Part shown: positions 29,811 through 38,464 of the stretch, piece by piece | Position numbering within the stretch: position 1 is the stretch's first letter | How the letters are laid out: every line of letters starts with the position of its first letter | DNA from: Sphaerisporangium rufum | GTDB lineage: Bacteria; Actinomycetota; Actinomycetes; Streptosporangiales; Streptosporangiaceae | Direction of reading: 5' to 3' | Length of the DNA stretch: 64,000 bases | NCBI RefSeq assembly: GCF_016863395.1 | Contig: NZ_BOOU01000017.1 | Span: forward strand, 1-64,000 | Position numbers and translations under genes: made by a program | The notes under the pieces: generated by a model | What the model saw: the letters and a program-made list of their open reading frames with translations, nothing else | The model's database searches: none | What the model was told of the DNA's origin: nothing

Positions 29811-29978
29811 GTGACTGTGCACGAGCCGGATGACCTGCGTCCGGTGGACCTCTTCGACGAGGGACTGCCGGTGCTGCCCGATCAGACCAGCGACGACACC
29901 GACTCCGGTTGGGGCGAGTGGCGCGCGCCCGACGACGTGTCGCACCTGCTGGAGGAACGCCCCCCGCACTGGGACTGA
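29811..29978 (+). CDS. Small acidic conserved actinobacterial protein (55 residues)
   Basis: GTG at 29811 opens a 56-codon frame with strong high-GC codon bias. The product is rich in Asp/Glu, with GLPVLPDQTSDDTDSGWGE in the middle and the ending LLEERPPHWD. I recall similar small acidic proteins with the LP-LPDQT-DDTD-GWG and RPPHWD blocks in many actinomycetes; no function is known to me. It is soluble with no Cys and one likely amphipathic end. An in-frame GTG two codons later (29817) is an alternative start. It is divergent from the STAND ATPase and faces the membrane-protein gene. Confidence 0.75.
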   Translation: MTVHEPDDLRPVDLFDEGLPVLPDQTSDDTDSGWGEWRAPDDVSHLLEERPPHWD

Positions 29979-30081
29979 CCGGCGCCGGCCGGGGCGGGCG
30001 CCCCGGCCGCCGGCACGGCCCGGAGGATCGCCTCCGGGCCGTCCGCGCGCCGGGCCGGCCCCCCGGTCCGGCCGCCGCGCC

Positions 30082-31410
30082 TCAGACGCCCGCCGGCGTG
30101 CCCGGCCGGACGCCGTTCACGCTCAGCGCCGGCTCCGCCCGCCCGGCCCGCGGCGCCTTCTCCTGTTCCGGCTCCGGCTCGGCGCCGTCCGGCACGACGA
30201 TCGCCGGGAAGGTGCCGGTGTCCACGATGCCGTGCTCGTTGTAGGCGGCCTCGATCAGGGCGTGCGCCCGGGGCTCCAGCTTCCACAGCGCGCGGTACTC
30301 CCGAGCCGCGGCCAGCGAGACGCCGGTCTCCCGGGCGATGTCGGCCGCGCGCGGCACGAACCGGCGCTCGATCTGCTTGTCCCAGTACTGCCGGGCGGCG
30401 CGCATCAGCGCGGCGCGCTGGGCGGTGTCGACGACCGGCGGCACCGGTTCCACCATCTCCGCCTCCTCGTCCTCGTCGTCGTCCAGGTGGGCGGCGGCGC
30501 GGCCCTTGGCGTCGGCGACCGGCAGGGCCTGCGGGGCGGGCGGCTCCTCCGGCTCCCAGGGCACCGGCGGCCGCAGGTCGATCAGCGCGCTGGTGTTGTA
30601 CAGCGCGCCGATCTGCGACAGCAGGGCCTCCTGCCGGGCCTGGTCGACGGCCAGGCCGGTGTGCTCCACCGCCTGGTCCATCACCCGGTCCAGCCTGGCG
30701 AGCGCGGCCCGCATCTTGCGGTCGGAGGCGCCGGCCTCGCGCAGCGCGCGGGCCCGCTTGGCGGCCAGCGCCACCCGGGTGAGCCGGCGGTGCGCGTCCA
30801 CCTCGCTCGCCGTGCGGTCGCTGACCTCGGCCAGACCGAGCCGGACCATCGCCCGCTCGGGGGTGAACCGCCACTTGATGCGGGAGCGGCCGGTGATGCG
30901 GTGCCGCTCGATCGCCATGCCGCGCTCCCACAGCCAGGCCGCCACCAGCGGGGCGGCCAGCCGGAAGATCGCCTCGGCCATGCTGCGGGCGTCCAGGCTG
31001 GACAGCACCGCCGACAGGCCGGTCAGCACCCACACGGCGATGCCGTCGATGCCGGCCGAGAAGTTCTCCCGCATGTTGCGGCGGGCGCGCACCGCGCTGG
31101 TGATCACCGCGACCTCGATGAACGCGAACAGCAGCAGCCGCAGCGGGCCGTCGAAGCCGAGGACGTCACCGGAGAAGCGCCACATGCCCTGGGCGGACAC
31201 CCCGGTGGCGATGCAGGCGGCGACGATGGTGAGCAGATCCTCCGCCGGGCGGTTCTCGGCGAACCGGCGGAAGCCGCGGGCGGCGGCCCGCTGGACGGCG
31301 CGCAGCAGGAAGAAGGCGAGGACCAGGACGACCAGGGCGGACACGCAGATGATGGCTGCTCCGCCCGGATTCTCCGCGGCGAACGTGGTCAAGTTGTCGA
31401 TGGGGGGCAT
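30082..31410 (-). CDS. Four-helix membrane protein with a cytoplasmic helix-turn-helix-like tail (DUF2637-like)
   Basis: A 442-residue protein. Residues ~15-170 hold four hydrophobic helices (around 18-38, 58-78, 88-108 and 120-160). A long charged cytoplasmic region follows, with an acidic stretch HLDDDEDEEAEM near 310. Near 350-400 lies a segment resembling a winged or Spo0J-type helix-turn-helix (AADIARETGVSLAAAREYRAL). The layout recalls the DUF2637/SpdB-type membrane proteins common on actinomycete plasmids and integrating elements, but no other mobile genes are nearby. ATG at 31410 has no clear ribosome-binding site. Function is unknown. Confidence 0.7.
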   Translation of the reverse strand: MPPIDNLTTFAAENPGGAAIICVSALVVLVLAFFLLRAVQRAAARGFRRFAENRPAEDLLTIVAACIATGVSAQGMWRFSGDVLGFDGPLRLLLFAFIEVAVITSAVRARRNMRENFSAGIDGIAVWVLTGLSAVLSSLDARSMAEAIFRLAAPLVAAWLWERGMAIERHRITGRSRIKWRFTPERAMVRLGLAEVSDRTASEVDAHRRLTRVALAAKRARALREAGASDRKMRAALARLDRVMDQAVEHTGLAVDQARQEALLSQIGALYNTSALIDLRPPVPWEPEEPPAPQALPVADAKGRAAAHLDDDEDEEAEMVEPVPPVVDTAQRAALMRAARQYWDKQIERRFVPRAADIARETGVSLAAAREYRALWKLEPRAHALIEAAYNEHGIVDTGTFPAIVVPDGAEPEPEQEKAPRAGRAEPALSVNGVRPGTPAGV

Positions 31411-31475
31411 CAGTCACTGTCCGTCATTCTCGATGTCCGACAGGTATTACCGAGAGGATCATTCCAGAATATGAG

Positions 31476-31487
31476 CGAACATGTTCG
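31476..31487. promoter_or_regulatory. Perfect palindrome CGAACATGTTCG upstream of the four-helix membrane protein gene
   Basis: A 12-base perfect palindrome 66 bases upstream of the ATG at 31410, in a small AT-richer intergenic patch. It resembles the two halves of the actinobacterial SOS box (CGAAC...GTTCG), but the halves are separated by 2 bases rather than 4. LexA binding is therefore doubtful and another dimeric regulator is possible. Confidence 0.4.
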
Positions 31488-31598
31488 GGGAAACGGACAT
31501 TCATCTCCCGGAACGTCACCTTGCTCGCTGATCCCAGCAGTAAATCAACTGATGCGTTATTTATGGCATTTGTCGGCATTTCAGAGGGTGGGCGCCGT

Positions 31599-32444
31599 TC
31601 AGGACACGACGTCCTTGCCGCGGAAGCGGCGGAACGCCACCGCCACCAGGATCACCGCGTAGGTCACCGACAGCGACGCCCCCTTGATCATGCCGCTCCA
31701 GTCGAGCTCCGGGGCCAGTGCGTCCAGCCAGGCGGTGCTCCAGAACGTCGGCAGGAACTCGCGCGCCGCGCCGAGCGCCTCCACCGCCTGCACGATGTTG
31801 CTCACGATGACCAGCCCGACGGCGCCGCCGACCGCGCCGAGCGGCGAATCGGTGCTCACCGACAGCAGGAAGGCCAGCGCCGCCACCACCAGCTGGCTGA
31901 TCATCACGTATCCGATCACGATGGCGAACCGGGGCAGCACGGTGGCCGCGTCCACGCCCTCGCCGGTGCCCGGCAGCCGGATGTCGTTCCACCCGAACGC
32001 CAGGGTGCCGGCCAGCAACGCCATCACCGGCACCATGATCACCGAGGCCGCCGAGCAGGCCAGCGCCACGATCAGCTTCTGCCGCAGCAGCCGGGCGCGC
32101 GGCACCGGCGCGGCCAGCAGGTAGCGCAGCGACGACCAGTTCGCCTCGCCGGCGACGGTGTCCCCGCAGAACAACGCCACGGCCACCACCATGAGCAGCG
32201 TCGCCGACACCGACAGCGTGAACGCCGCGAAGTTCAGCCCGCCCTGGGTCGCCAGGTCGGAGATGCGCAGCGAGCCGGCCTGCGAGGGCGACCGGCCGAC
32301 CAGGAAGGCCACCACCAGCACCCACGGCAGCGCCAGCAGCACGCCGAACATCACCATGGTGCGGCGCCGGCGGAGCTGGCGCGCGAACTCCACCCGCAGC
32401 GGCAGCGTGCGCCCGGGGGAGTAGGACTGGGTCGCGGCCGTCAC
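31599..32444 (-). CDS. ABC transporter permease (ABC-2 type)
   Basis: A 281-residue membrane protein with six hydrophobic helices. It has the typical ABC-2 export-permease layout: a short cytoplasmic head with RRRRTM, a large first loop, and the GDTVAGEANWSSLRYLLAAPVPR segment between helices 2 and 3, which is the hallmark of this permease family. The GTG start overlaps the stop of the hydrolase-ATPase gene (GTGA). The partner ATPase is therefore the C-terminal domain of that fusion. Substrate is unknown. Confidence 0.88.
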   Translation of the reverse strand: MTAATQSYSPGRTLPLRVEFARQLRRRRTMVMFGVLLALPWVLVVAFLVGRSPSQAGSLRISDLATQGGLNFAAFTLSVSATLLMVVAVALFCGDTVAGEANWSSLRYLLAAPVPRARLLRQKLIVALACSAASVIMVPVMALLAGTLAFGWNDIRLPGTGEGVDAATVLPRFAIVIGYVMISQLVVAALAFLLSVSTDSPLGAVGGAVGLVIVSNIVQAVEALGAAREFLPTFWSTAWLDALAPELDWSGMIKGASLSVTYAVILVAVAFRRFRGKDVVS

Positions 32445-35020
32445 GCCTTGTCTCCGATCAGTTCCAGGAAGACGTCCTCCAGACGCCCCGACGATCCGTT
32501 GCCCCGCGTCGCCCGGCCGAGCAGGTCGCCGACCGGGCCGGCCGCCACCAGGCGCCCCCGGTTCATCACGACGACGTGGCCGCAGGTCTGCTCGACCTCG
32601 GCGAGCAGGTGGCTGGACACGATCACCGTGCGCCCGCGGGCGGCGTACCGGATCAGCACCCGGCGCATCTCGGCGATCTGCGGCGGATCCAGGCCGTTGG
32701 TGGGCTCGTCCAGCACCAGCAGGTCGGGCAGCCCCAGCATGGCCTGCGCGATGGCCAGCCGCTGGCGCATGCCCTGCGAATAGGTGCGCACCGCGCGCTC
32801 CAGCGCCGCACCGAGCCCGGCGATCTCCAGCGCCTCGGCCAGGTGCGACTCCTCCGCCGGGCGGCCGGTGGCCCGCCAGTACAGCTCCAGGTTCTCCCGG
32901 CCGGACAGGTGCGGCAGGAAGCCGGGCCCCTCGACGAACGAGCCGAGCCGCGCCAGCACCGGCGCCCCCGGCGTCACCCGGTGGCCGAAGATCCGGATCT
33001 CCCCGGCGTCCGGGTGGATCAGGCCCATCATCATGCGCATCGTGGTGGTCTTGCCCGCGCCGTTCGGCCCGAGCAGGCCCAGCACCTGGCCCTGCTCGAC
33101 CCGGAACGACAGGTCGTCCACCGCCTTCTCCCCGTCGCGGTAGCGCTTGGTCAGCCCGGTGATCTGCAATGGCACTTCGGCCAGCTCCGGATCCGGCTCC
33201 TCCTCCCGGCGGGTGCGCCCGGCCAGCAGCAGCCCGGCGGCCACCGCCAGCGCCGCCAGCGGCAGCGCCCACGTCCACCAGGCCGGCCCGGCCGCGGCGG
33301 CCCGCAGCGACGGCACGACCGGCACCGAAAGCGCCGGCGCCGCCAGCCCGATCCGGTGCACCGCGCCCGCCACCGGCAGGGCGTACCCGAGGTCGGAGGT
33401 GGTGAGCACCACGCGCAGCCGGTGTCCCGCCTCGAACCGGTGGTCGATCGCGGGCAGCGCCACCGTGACCGGGGTGCCGGCCGCGGTGGCGGTGACCCGC
33501 AGCGGGGCCACCAGCCCCTGCGGCAGCGCCGGCCGGGCGCCGGCCACGTCGTACAGCTTGGCGAACAGCGTGACCTCGCCCTCGCCGTACACCTTCACCT
33601 GCACCGACGAGGCACCGGTCACCTCCAGCGGCGCGCCGAGCGGCGGCGACTGGAAGGCCGCGCTCTGGCCTGGCATGTCCAGCGCCAGGCCGGCGTCGCC
33701 GAGGTTGCCGAGCAGGCTCCCCACCCCCGGTACCGAGGAGATCCCCGCGGGCGCGCCGCCCGGCGGGGTGGCCACCTGCTGCTCGGGGCCGGCCAGCGGC
33801 ACCGTACGTCGCTCGGTCCCGGCGAGCCCGGCGTAGCGCGCGGTGGTCGCGTGCAGCTGGATCGGCCGCCGGGTGCCCGGATCGCGGCCGCCGTCCCGGG
33901 TGACGGTGAAGGCGTCCCCGGCCGGTGAGCCGTCCTTCTTCAGCCACCGGTCGAACCAGCGGGTGGTGCGCTCGGCGACCCAGTCCGGCTCGCCGCCGCC
34001 GTCATGGCCGCCGGCGAACCAGGCCACCTCCACCGGCGCGCCGGTGGCCGCGATGGCCCGGGCGTTGGCGTCGGCGTGCCCGAGCGGGAACAGCGAGTCG
34101 CGCTGGCCCTGGATCAGCAGGGTCGGCACCCGGATCCGGCCGGGAACCGAGACCGGGCTGGATCGGCGCAGCGTCTCCACCGCGCCCGCGCTCGCCCGGC
34201 CGCTCTCGGCGACCTCCTCGTACATCCGGCAGATCTCCGGCAGGAACCGGCCGCACCGCACGTCACCGGCCGCCGCGCCGGCACCGGCCCCGGGTGCCCC
34301 GGCTCCGGCTTCTCCTTCTTCCCCGCCGGCTCCCGCGGCGTCGTCGCCGCCCGGCGCGCCGAGACCGGCACCGGCCAGCGGCGACCCCGACCCCATGCCG
34401 AAGAACAGCCCGGCCCACATGCGCTTGAACACGCCCTGCTCCGGCCCCCGGCCGGTGGCGTCAGGGAACAGCGCGTCCGCCAGGTCATGCCAGGTGATCT
34501 GCGGCACGATCGCGTCGATCCGGCGGTCGTAGGCCGCCGCCATCAGGCTGATCGCGCCGCCGTAGGACCCGCCGGCCATGCCCAGCCGCGGGTCGCCGGG
34601 GCCGTCCAGCAACACCTCCGGCCGGCCGGCCACCCAGTCGATCAGCTGCCGGACGTCCTTGACCTCGTAGTCGGGGGAGTTCAGCGCGATCTGCCCGGTG
34701 GAGGCGCCGAAGCCGCGGGCCGACCAGGTCAGCACCGCGTACCCCTGGCCGGCCAGCCGTTCGGCCTCGGCGCGCACGCTGCGCTTGCTGCCGCCGAACC
34801 CGTGGGCCAGCAGCACCACCGGGGCCCGGCCGCCGCCCTCCGGCGGGAAGAAGGTGGCGTCCAGGGTGACCCGCTGGTCGTCGCGCGGCCCGTCCACCAC
34901 GGTGATCTTCCGGTCCAGCGCCCGGACGGGGGCCGAGGGCCACAGCACCCACGCCGCGACCCCGGCGACCAGCAACGCCACCATGGCGAACGCGACCGGC
35001 CGCCTCCCCGCGAATCTCAT
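32441..35020 (-). CDS. Fusion of a CocE/NonD-type alpha/beta hydrolase and an ABC transporter ATPase
   Basis: An 859-residue protein joining two usually separate activities. An N-terminal signal/anchor helix (~9-29) precedes an alpha/beta hydrolase of the X-Pro-dipeptidyl-peptidase/CocE (S15) group. The hydrolase has the nucleophile elbow GGSYGG (Ser near 150), an Asp in QGQRDSLFP, a His in AGGHDGG, and a Gly/Ala-rich insert (~225-250). The jelly-roll domain follows (~420-570). A second hydrophobic helix (~583-603) then leads to a complete ABC ATPase (~615-859: GPNGAGKTTTM, TYSQGMRQRLAIAQ, LLVLDEPTNGLD). The topology puts the hydrolase outside and the ATPase inside. No stop codon or frameshift separates the halves. 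The permease follows with overlap. Confidence 0.88.
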   Translation of the reverse strand: MRFAGRRPVAFAMVALLVAGVAAWVLWPSAPVRALDRKITVVDGPRDDQRVTLDATFFPPEGGGRAPVVLLAHGFGGSKRSVRAEAERLAGQGYAVLTWSARGFGASTGQIALNSPDYEVKDVRQLIDWVAGRPEVLLDGPGDPRLGMAGGSYGGAISLMAAAYDRRIDAIVPQITWHDLADALFPDATGRGPEQGVFKRMWAGLFFGMGSGSPLAGAGLGAPGGDDAAGAGGEEGEAGAGAPGAGAGAAAGDVRCGRFLPEICRMYEEVAESGRASAGAVETLRRSSPVSVPGRIRVPTLLIQGQRDSLFPLGHADANARAIAATGAPVEVAWFAGGHDGGGEPDWVAERTTRWFDRWLKKDGSPAGDAFTVTRDGGRDPGTRRPIQLHATTARYAGLAGTERRTVPLAGPEQQVATPPGGAPAGISSVPGVGSLLGNLGDAGLALDMPGQSAAFQSPPLGAPLEVTGASSVQVKVYGEGEVTLFAKLYDVAGARPALPQGLVAPLRVTATAAGTPVTVALPAIDHRFEAGHRLRVVLTTSDLGYALPVAGAVHRIGLAAPALSVPVVPSLRAAAAGPAWWTWALPLAALAVAAGLLLAGRTRREEEPDPELAEVPLQITGLTKRYRDGEKAVDDLSFRVEQGQVLGLLGPNGAGKTTTMRMMMGLIHPDAGEIRIFGHRVTPGAPVLARLGSFVEGPGFLPHLSGRENLELYWRATGRPAEESHLAEALEIAGLGAALERAVRTYSQGMRQRLAIAQAMLGLPDLLVLDEPTNGLDPPQIAEMRRVLIRYAARGRTVIVSSHLLAEVEQTCGHVVVMNRGRLVAAGPVGDLLGRATRGNGSSGRLEDVFLELIGDKA

Positions 35021-35140
35021 GACGTGAGCCTACTTGCGTGACCCTGTGAGTTGGCTGAGGCGAACTCGCCCTGATGGGTGACCGAATATCAGGGATGACC
35101 CCGATTGCAGAGCATCTCGGGGGCGGGCATCATTCTTCGG

Positions 35141-36307
35141 GTGAATCCCGCCACCGTGCTCCGCGGCAAGGCCGCCCGTGCCGCCGCGTGGGCCCTGCCC
35201 TACTGGACGAGAGGGCCCGCCGGCCGGGCCACGCCGCCGGACCTGGTCCGCGTGCTCTACCTGGGATGGATCTCGGCCTTCGCGCTGAAGGTGCTCGGCG
35301 CGTCGTGGGACGTCTCCTGGCATTTCAAGTGGCTGCGCGACGACCTGGCGCCCCCGCACCTGCTCAACAGCGCGGGCACCGCGATCGTCGTCGCCCTCAC
35401 CATCGTGCACGCCTACACCGGGTACGGCGTGGACCGCACCGCGCAGCGCCTCATCCAGTGGGGCACCGGAGTCTTCCTGATCGCCGTGCCGATCGACCTG
35501 GTCAACCACCGGGTCAACGGCCTGGACATCACCTCCTGGAGCCCGTCGCACGCGCTGCTGTACATCGGCACCGCGTTCATGCTCGCCGGGGTGATCCGCG
35601 GCTGGCTGGGCTGCGCCCCGCCCGGACGGCTGCGCACGCTCGGCCTCGGCGCGCTGTTCGCCTTCTTCCTGGAGAACCTGCTGTTCCCGAGCGAGCACCA
35701 GGAGTACGGCGTGGTGTCGCTGACCGCCTGGGACCACGGCGTCCGCTACGCCGAGCCGAGCCTGCTGCAGTTCGCCGCCGACCAGATGGGCCGGCCGGTC
35801 GACCGGACCATGGTGGCCAAGTTCACCCTGCCGGTGTCGGACTGGGTGTACCCGCTGTGGTTCGGCATCGCCGCGGTCCTCGTGCTCGTCGTCGCCCGGC
35901 TGGTCGTCGGCCGCCGGTGGACGGCCACCGCGGTCGCCGGGGCGTACGTCGGGTTCCGCGCGGTGATCTGGCCGCTGCTGGTCGCCGGCGGGTTCCCGCC
36001 CTCGGCGGTGCCGTTCTTCCTGCTCGCCGCGGCCGTCTGCGTGGACCTGGCCTTCCTGGTCAAGATGCCCGCCGTCCGCGCGGTGGCCGGCGCGGTGCTG
36101 GCCACCGCGGGCGGATTCCTGGCGCTGGCCGCCCAGCAGCAGGTGCTCGCCGCGCCGCCGTTCCCGGTCGCCGCCGCGCCGGTCGCCGCGGCGGGGCTCG
36201 CCGTGGCCTGGCTGGCCGTCGAGTGGTACGCCCGCCGCCGGGCACGCGCCGCCGCCGCGCCGCCGGTGCCCGCTCCGGCGCCACCCCTGCCCGCTCCGAC
36301 CGGCTGA
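35141..36307 (+). CDS. Conserved polytopic membrane protein of unknown function
   Basis: A 388-residue protein with about nine or ten hydrophobic helices. It has recurrent conserved-looking polar motifs facing the membrane: SWDVSWHFKWLRDD, LVNHRVNGLDITSWSPSH and FFLENLLFPSEHQEYG. The His/Trp/Asp-rich motifs could bind metal or haem. The tail is Pro/Ala-rich. The start is uncertain: GTG at 35141 is used, and a TTG at 35105 would add 12 residues. It faces the CopC/CopD genes across a 206-base gap and may belong to the same metal-related function, but I do not recognise the family. Confidence 0.65.
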   Translation: MNPATVLRGKAARAAAWALPYWTRGPAGRATPPDLVRVLYLGWISAFALKVLGASWDVSWHFKWLRDDLAPPHLLNSAGTAIVVALTIVHAYTGYGVDRTAQRLIQWGTGVFLIAVPIDLVNHRVNGLDITSWSPSHALLYIGTAFMLAGVIRGWLGCAPPGRLRTLGLGALFAFFLENLLFPSEHQEYGVVSLTAWDHGVRYAEPSLLQFAADQMGRPVDRTMVAKFTLPVSDWVYPLWFGIAAVLVLVVARLVVGRRWTATAVAGAYVGFRAVIWPLLVAGGFPPSAVPFFLLAAAVCVDLAFLVKMPAVRAVAGAVLATAGGFLALAAQQQVLAAPPFPVAAAPVAAAGLAVAWLAVEWYARRRARAAAAPPVPAPAPPLPAPTG

Positions 36308-36513
36308 CCGCCGGCACCCCCCGCGCGGCCGGCGGACCCGCCGGCCGCGCCCCGCGTTCCCGGGTGGCCGCGCCGCGGTCTCCGCCGCCGTGCCGTGGTG
36401 CCGTCGCCTTCCGGCCCCGGTCGTGCCGCGTTCCCCGATGTCCCCGATGTCCCCGATTCGCGCCGGGATCCGTCGCGATCCGGGCCGCCGCCGGACCCGG
36501 GCCGGGGCGTCCC

Positions 36514-37653
36514 TCAGGCGACCGGGGCGCGGGTGAGGACCACCGCGACGCCGTAGGCCAGCCCCATCACGCCGGCCTCCAGCGCGGCCCACCCGGCGAA
36601 CGCCGTCGCCCGGCCGCGGACCACCCCGGGCAGCAGGCGCCAGCGGATGTTCGCGCCCAGCACCGCCACCACGCCGGCGAACACCGTCTTGGCCACCACC
36701 AGCTGTCCGTACCGGGTGGTGAGCAGCGACCCCGGCAGCGAGGTGCCCGGGGACAGCGCCAGCTCCACCAGCCCGTTGAACAGGCCCGAGGCGGCGACCA
36801 CCAGCAGCGCGACCGTGGCCAGCCGGGAGAACCGGGGCAGTGCCCTGGCCAGCAGCGTTCGGTCGCGGGCGAGCAGCAGCCCGAGCGCCACCAGCCCGCC
36901 GGTCCACACCGCCGCGCCGATCACGTGCAGCTCCATGGTGACCATGCTCATGTCGTGCCAGTACCAGTTGGCGGCGTGCCCGCTGACCGGCAGCGGGAGC
37001 AGGCCGAACAGGGCGACCACGACGCGCAGCTCGGCCGGGACCTTCTCGCCGAACCGCACGGCCAGCGAGCCGAAGAAGGTGAAGACCAGCGCGCAGGAGG
37101 CGCTGACGACCAGCCCCTGGCCGCCGCCGATCGCCGCGACGTAGGCCGCCGGGTCGGGTGAGCGGCCCGGCGCCACCTCGGCCGCGCCGAGCACCATGGT
37201 CACCAGGGCGGCGGTCGCCCAGCCGAACCCGGCGACCACCGCCCAGGCGCGGGCCCGGGCCAGCACCGGTTCGGTGCGCCCGGGGTCGTCGAAGCCGACC
37301 AGGCGGGGCAGCAGGCACAGCCCGGCGGCCAGCACCGCGCACACGTTCAGCGCCAGCCGCGCGACCGGCAGGCCGTAGTCGACGAGCGGGGCCACCGGCA
37401 CGATGCCCGGCACCGCCGGCGGCGACGTCCACCAGGTGGCGACCCCCGCGGCCAGCACCGCGGACCCGGCCAGCCCCGCGACCCCCGACCACCGCCCGCG
37501 CACCACGCCCGCCGCGCCGCCGGTCAGGTGCGCGCCGGCCGCCAGGTGCGTGCCGCCGCCCGTGGCTCTGTCGCCGTCCAGGCCATCCGGCGTGCGCCGG
37601 GCGCGCTCGGGGCCGGCGCCGGGGACGCCGGCGTCCTCCTCGCGGGCGGTCAC
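36514..37653 (-). CDS. copD: CopD-family copper import membrane protein
   Basis: A 379-residue protein with eight or nine hydrophobic helices after a ~55-residue Gly/Ala-rich N terminus. The CopD signature lies in PLPVSGHAANWYWHDM and MELHVIGAAVWTGGLVALG, with the paired His residues expected for copper or haem, and LFNGLVELALSPG is typical. The GTG start overlaps the CopC stop by 4 nt. CopC and CopD act together, the former binding periplasmic/extracellular Cu(II) and the latter passing it through the membrane. Confidence 0.88.
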   Translation of the reverse strand: MTAREEDAGVPGAGPERARRTPDGLDGDRATGGGTHLAAGAHLTGGAAGVVRGRWSGVAGLAGSAVLAAGVATWWTSPPAVPGIVPVAPLVDYGLPVARLALNVCAVLAAGLCLLPRLVGFDDPGRTEPVLARARAWAVVAGFGWATAALVTMVLGAAEVAPGRSPDPAAYVAAIGGGQGLVVSASCALVFTFFGSLAVRFGEKVPAELRVVVALFGLLPLPVSGHAANWYWHDMSMVTMELHVIGAAVWTGGLVALGLLLARDRTLLARALPRFSRLATVALLVVAASGLFNGLVELALSPGTSLPGSLLTTRYGQLVVAKTVFAGVVAVLGANIRWRLLPGVVRGRATAFAGWAALEAGVMGLAYGVAVVLTRAPVA

Positions 37654-38324
37654 GCGCCGGCCCTCCCGCCCGCGCGGTCGTGCCGGACGACGGCGCGGAC
37701 GCCGAGCCCGGACAGCAGCAGCGAGGCGACCAGCAGCCCCCACACCCAGCCGCCGCCCCCGCCCTGCGGCGGTACCTGGGCGACCAGGGTGTCCCGTGCC
37801 GGTCCGGCCGTCGTGGCCGGGCCGGACGCCGGCGCCCCGGCGGACGCGCCGGGAGACGGGACGGCGGAGGCGGCCGGGGAGGGGACCGCGGCCGTCGTGC
37901 CGGCAGGGGAGGGGGACGCGCCGGCGGCCGGGGCGGCGGCCGAGAAGCCGATCCGGCCGGTGACCGGGTGGCCGTCGTTGGAGACGATCCGGTAGCCCAC
38001 GGCGTAGCCGCCGGCGGGCAGGGCGCCGGGCAGCGCCGCCCGCACCTTGGCCCCGGTGACCCGTACCCGCAGCGGCCGGGCCACCCCGTCCGGGCCGGTC
38101 AGCGCCAGCTGGGTGAACTCGGCGCGCACCGGCTGGTCGAAGGTGAGCGTCACCTCGGCGGGCGGGGACGCCAGCCGGGCGCCGTCCGCCGGATCGCTGC
38201 CGGTCAGTACGTTGTGCGCCCGCGCGGGCCCGGCCAGCACCACCAGCGCCGCGCAGACCGGCAGGAGCACCGTGAAGAGTCGCCACACCGGAGGATGACC
38301 TTTCCTTCGCCTCGACCTGACCAT
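37650..38324 (-). CDS. copC: CopC-type copper-binding protein with C-terminal membrane anchor
   Basis: A 224-residue secreted protein. The signal peptide ends at PARA, placing the Cu(II)-binding histidine at the mature N terminus (HNVLTGSDPADGARL). The second His comes in VSNDGHPVTGRIGF, with LTFDQPV of the beta-sandwich between. A Ser/Pro/Ala linker (~130-180) and a C-terminal helix (~190-210) anchor it to the membrane, as in other actinobacteria. ATG at 38324 is used; GTG near 38288 behind AGGAAAGG would give a shorter signal peptide. Overlapping copD completes the pair. Confidence 0.9.
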   Translation of the reverse strand: MVRSRRRKGHPPVWRLFTVLLPVCAALVVLAGPARAHNVLTGSDPADGARLASPPAEVTLTFDQPVRAEFTQLALTGPDGVARPLRVRVTGAKVRAALPGALPAGGYAVGYRIVSNDGHPVTGRIGFSAAAPAAGASPSPAGTTAAVPSPAASAVPSPGASAGAPASGPATTAGPARDTLVAQVPPQGGGGGWVWGLLVASLLLSGLGVRAVVRHDRAGGRAGA

Positions 38325-38464
38325 CCCATCGTCCCACCCCGCCGCGCGCGATGGCTCCGGTCGGCGGACCCGTTCCGGCGGGACACGAAGCGATCACAGG
38401 GGATGTGCGGCGGGAGGCCGGGCGCGTACGATTCCGGCACGCCACGTCACCAAGGAGTCACGCC

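Noticed and set aside
31476-31487. LexA SOS box
   Set aside because: Half-sites match but the 2-base centre differs from the usual 4-base spacing, and the downstream gene is not a known SOS gene.
32441-35020. Two separate genes (hydrolase and ABC ATPase) joined by a sequencing error
   Set aside because: The frame is continuous, with consistent codon bias and a plausible membrane helix linking the domains; kept as one fusion but flagged for confirmation.
36432-36458. TCCCCGATG repeated three times between convergent genes
   Set aside because: Short low-complexity slippage tract in a GC-rich spacer with no further structure.
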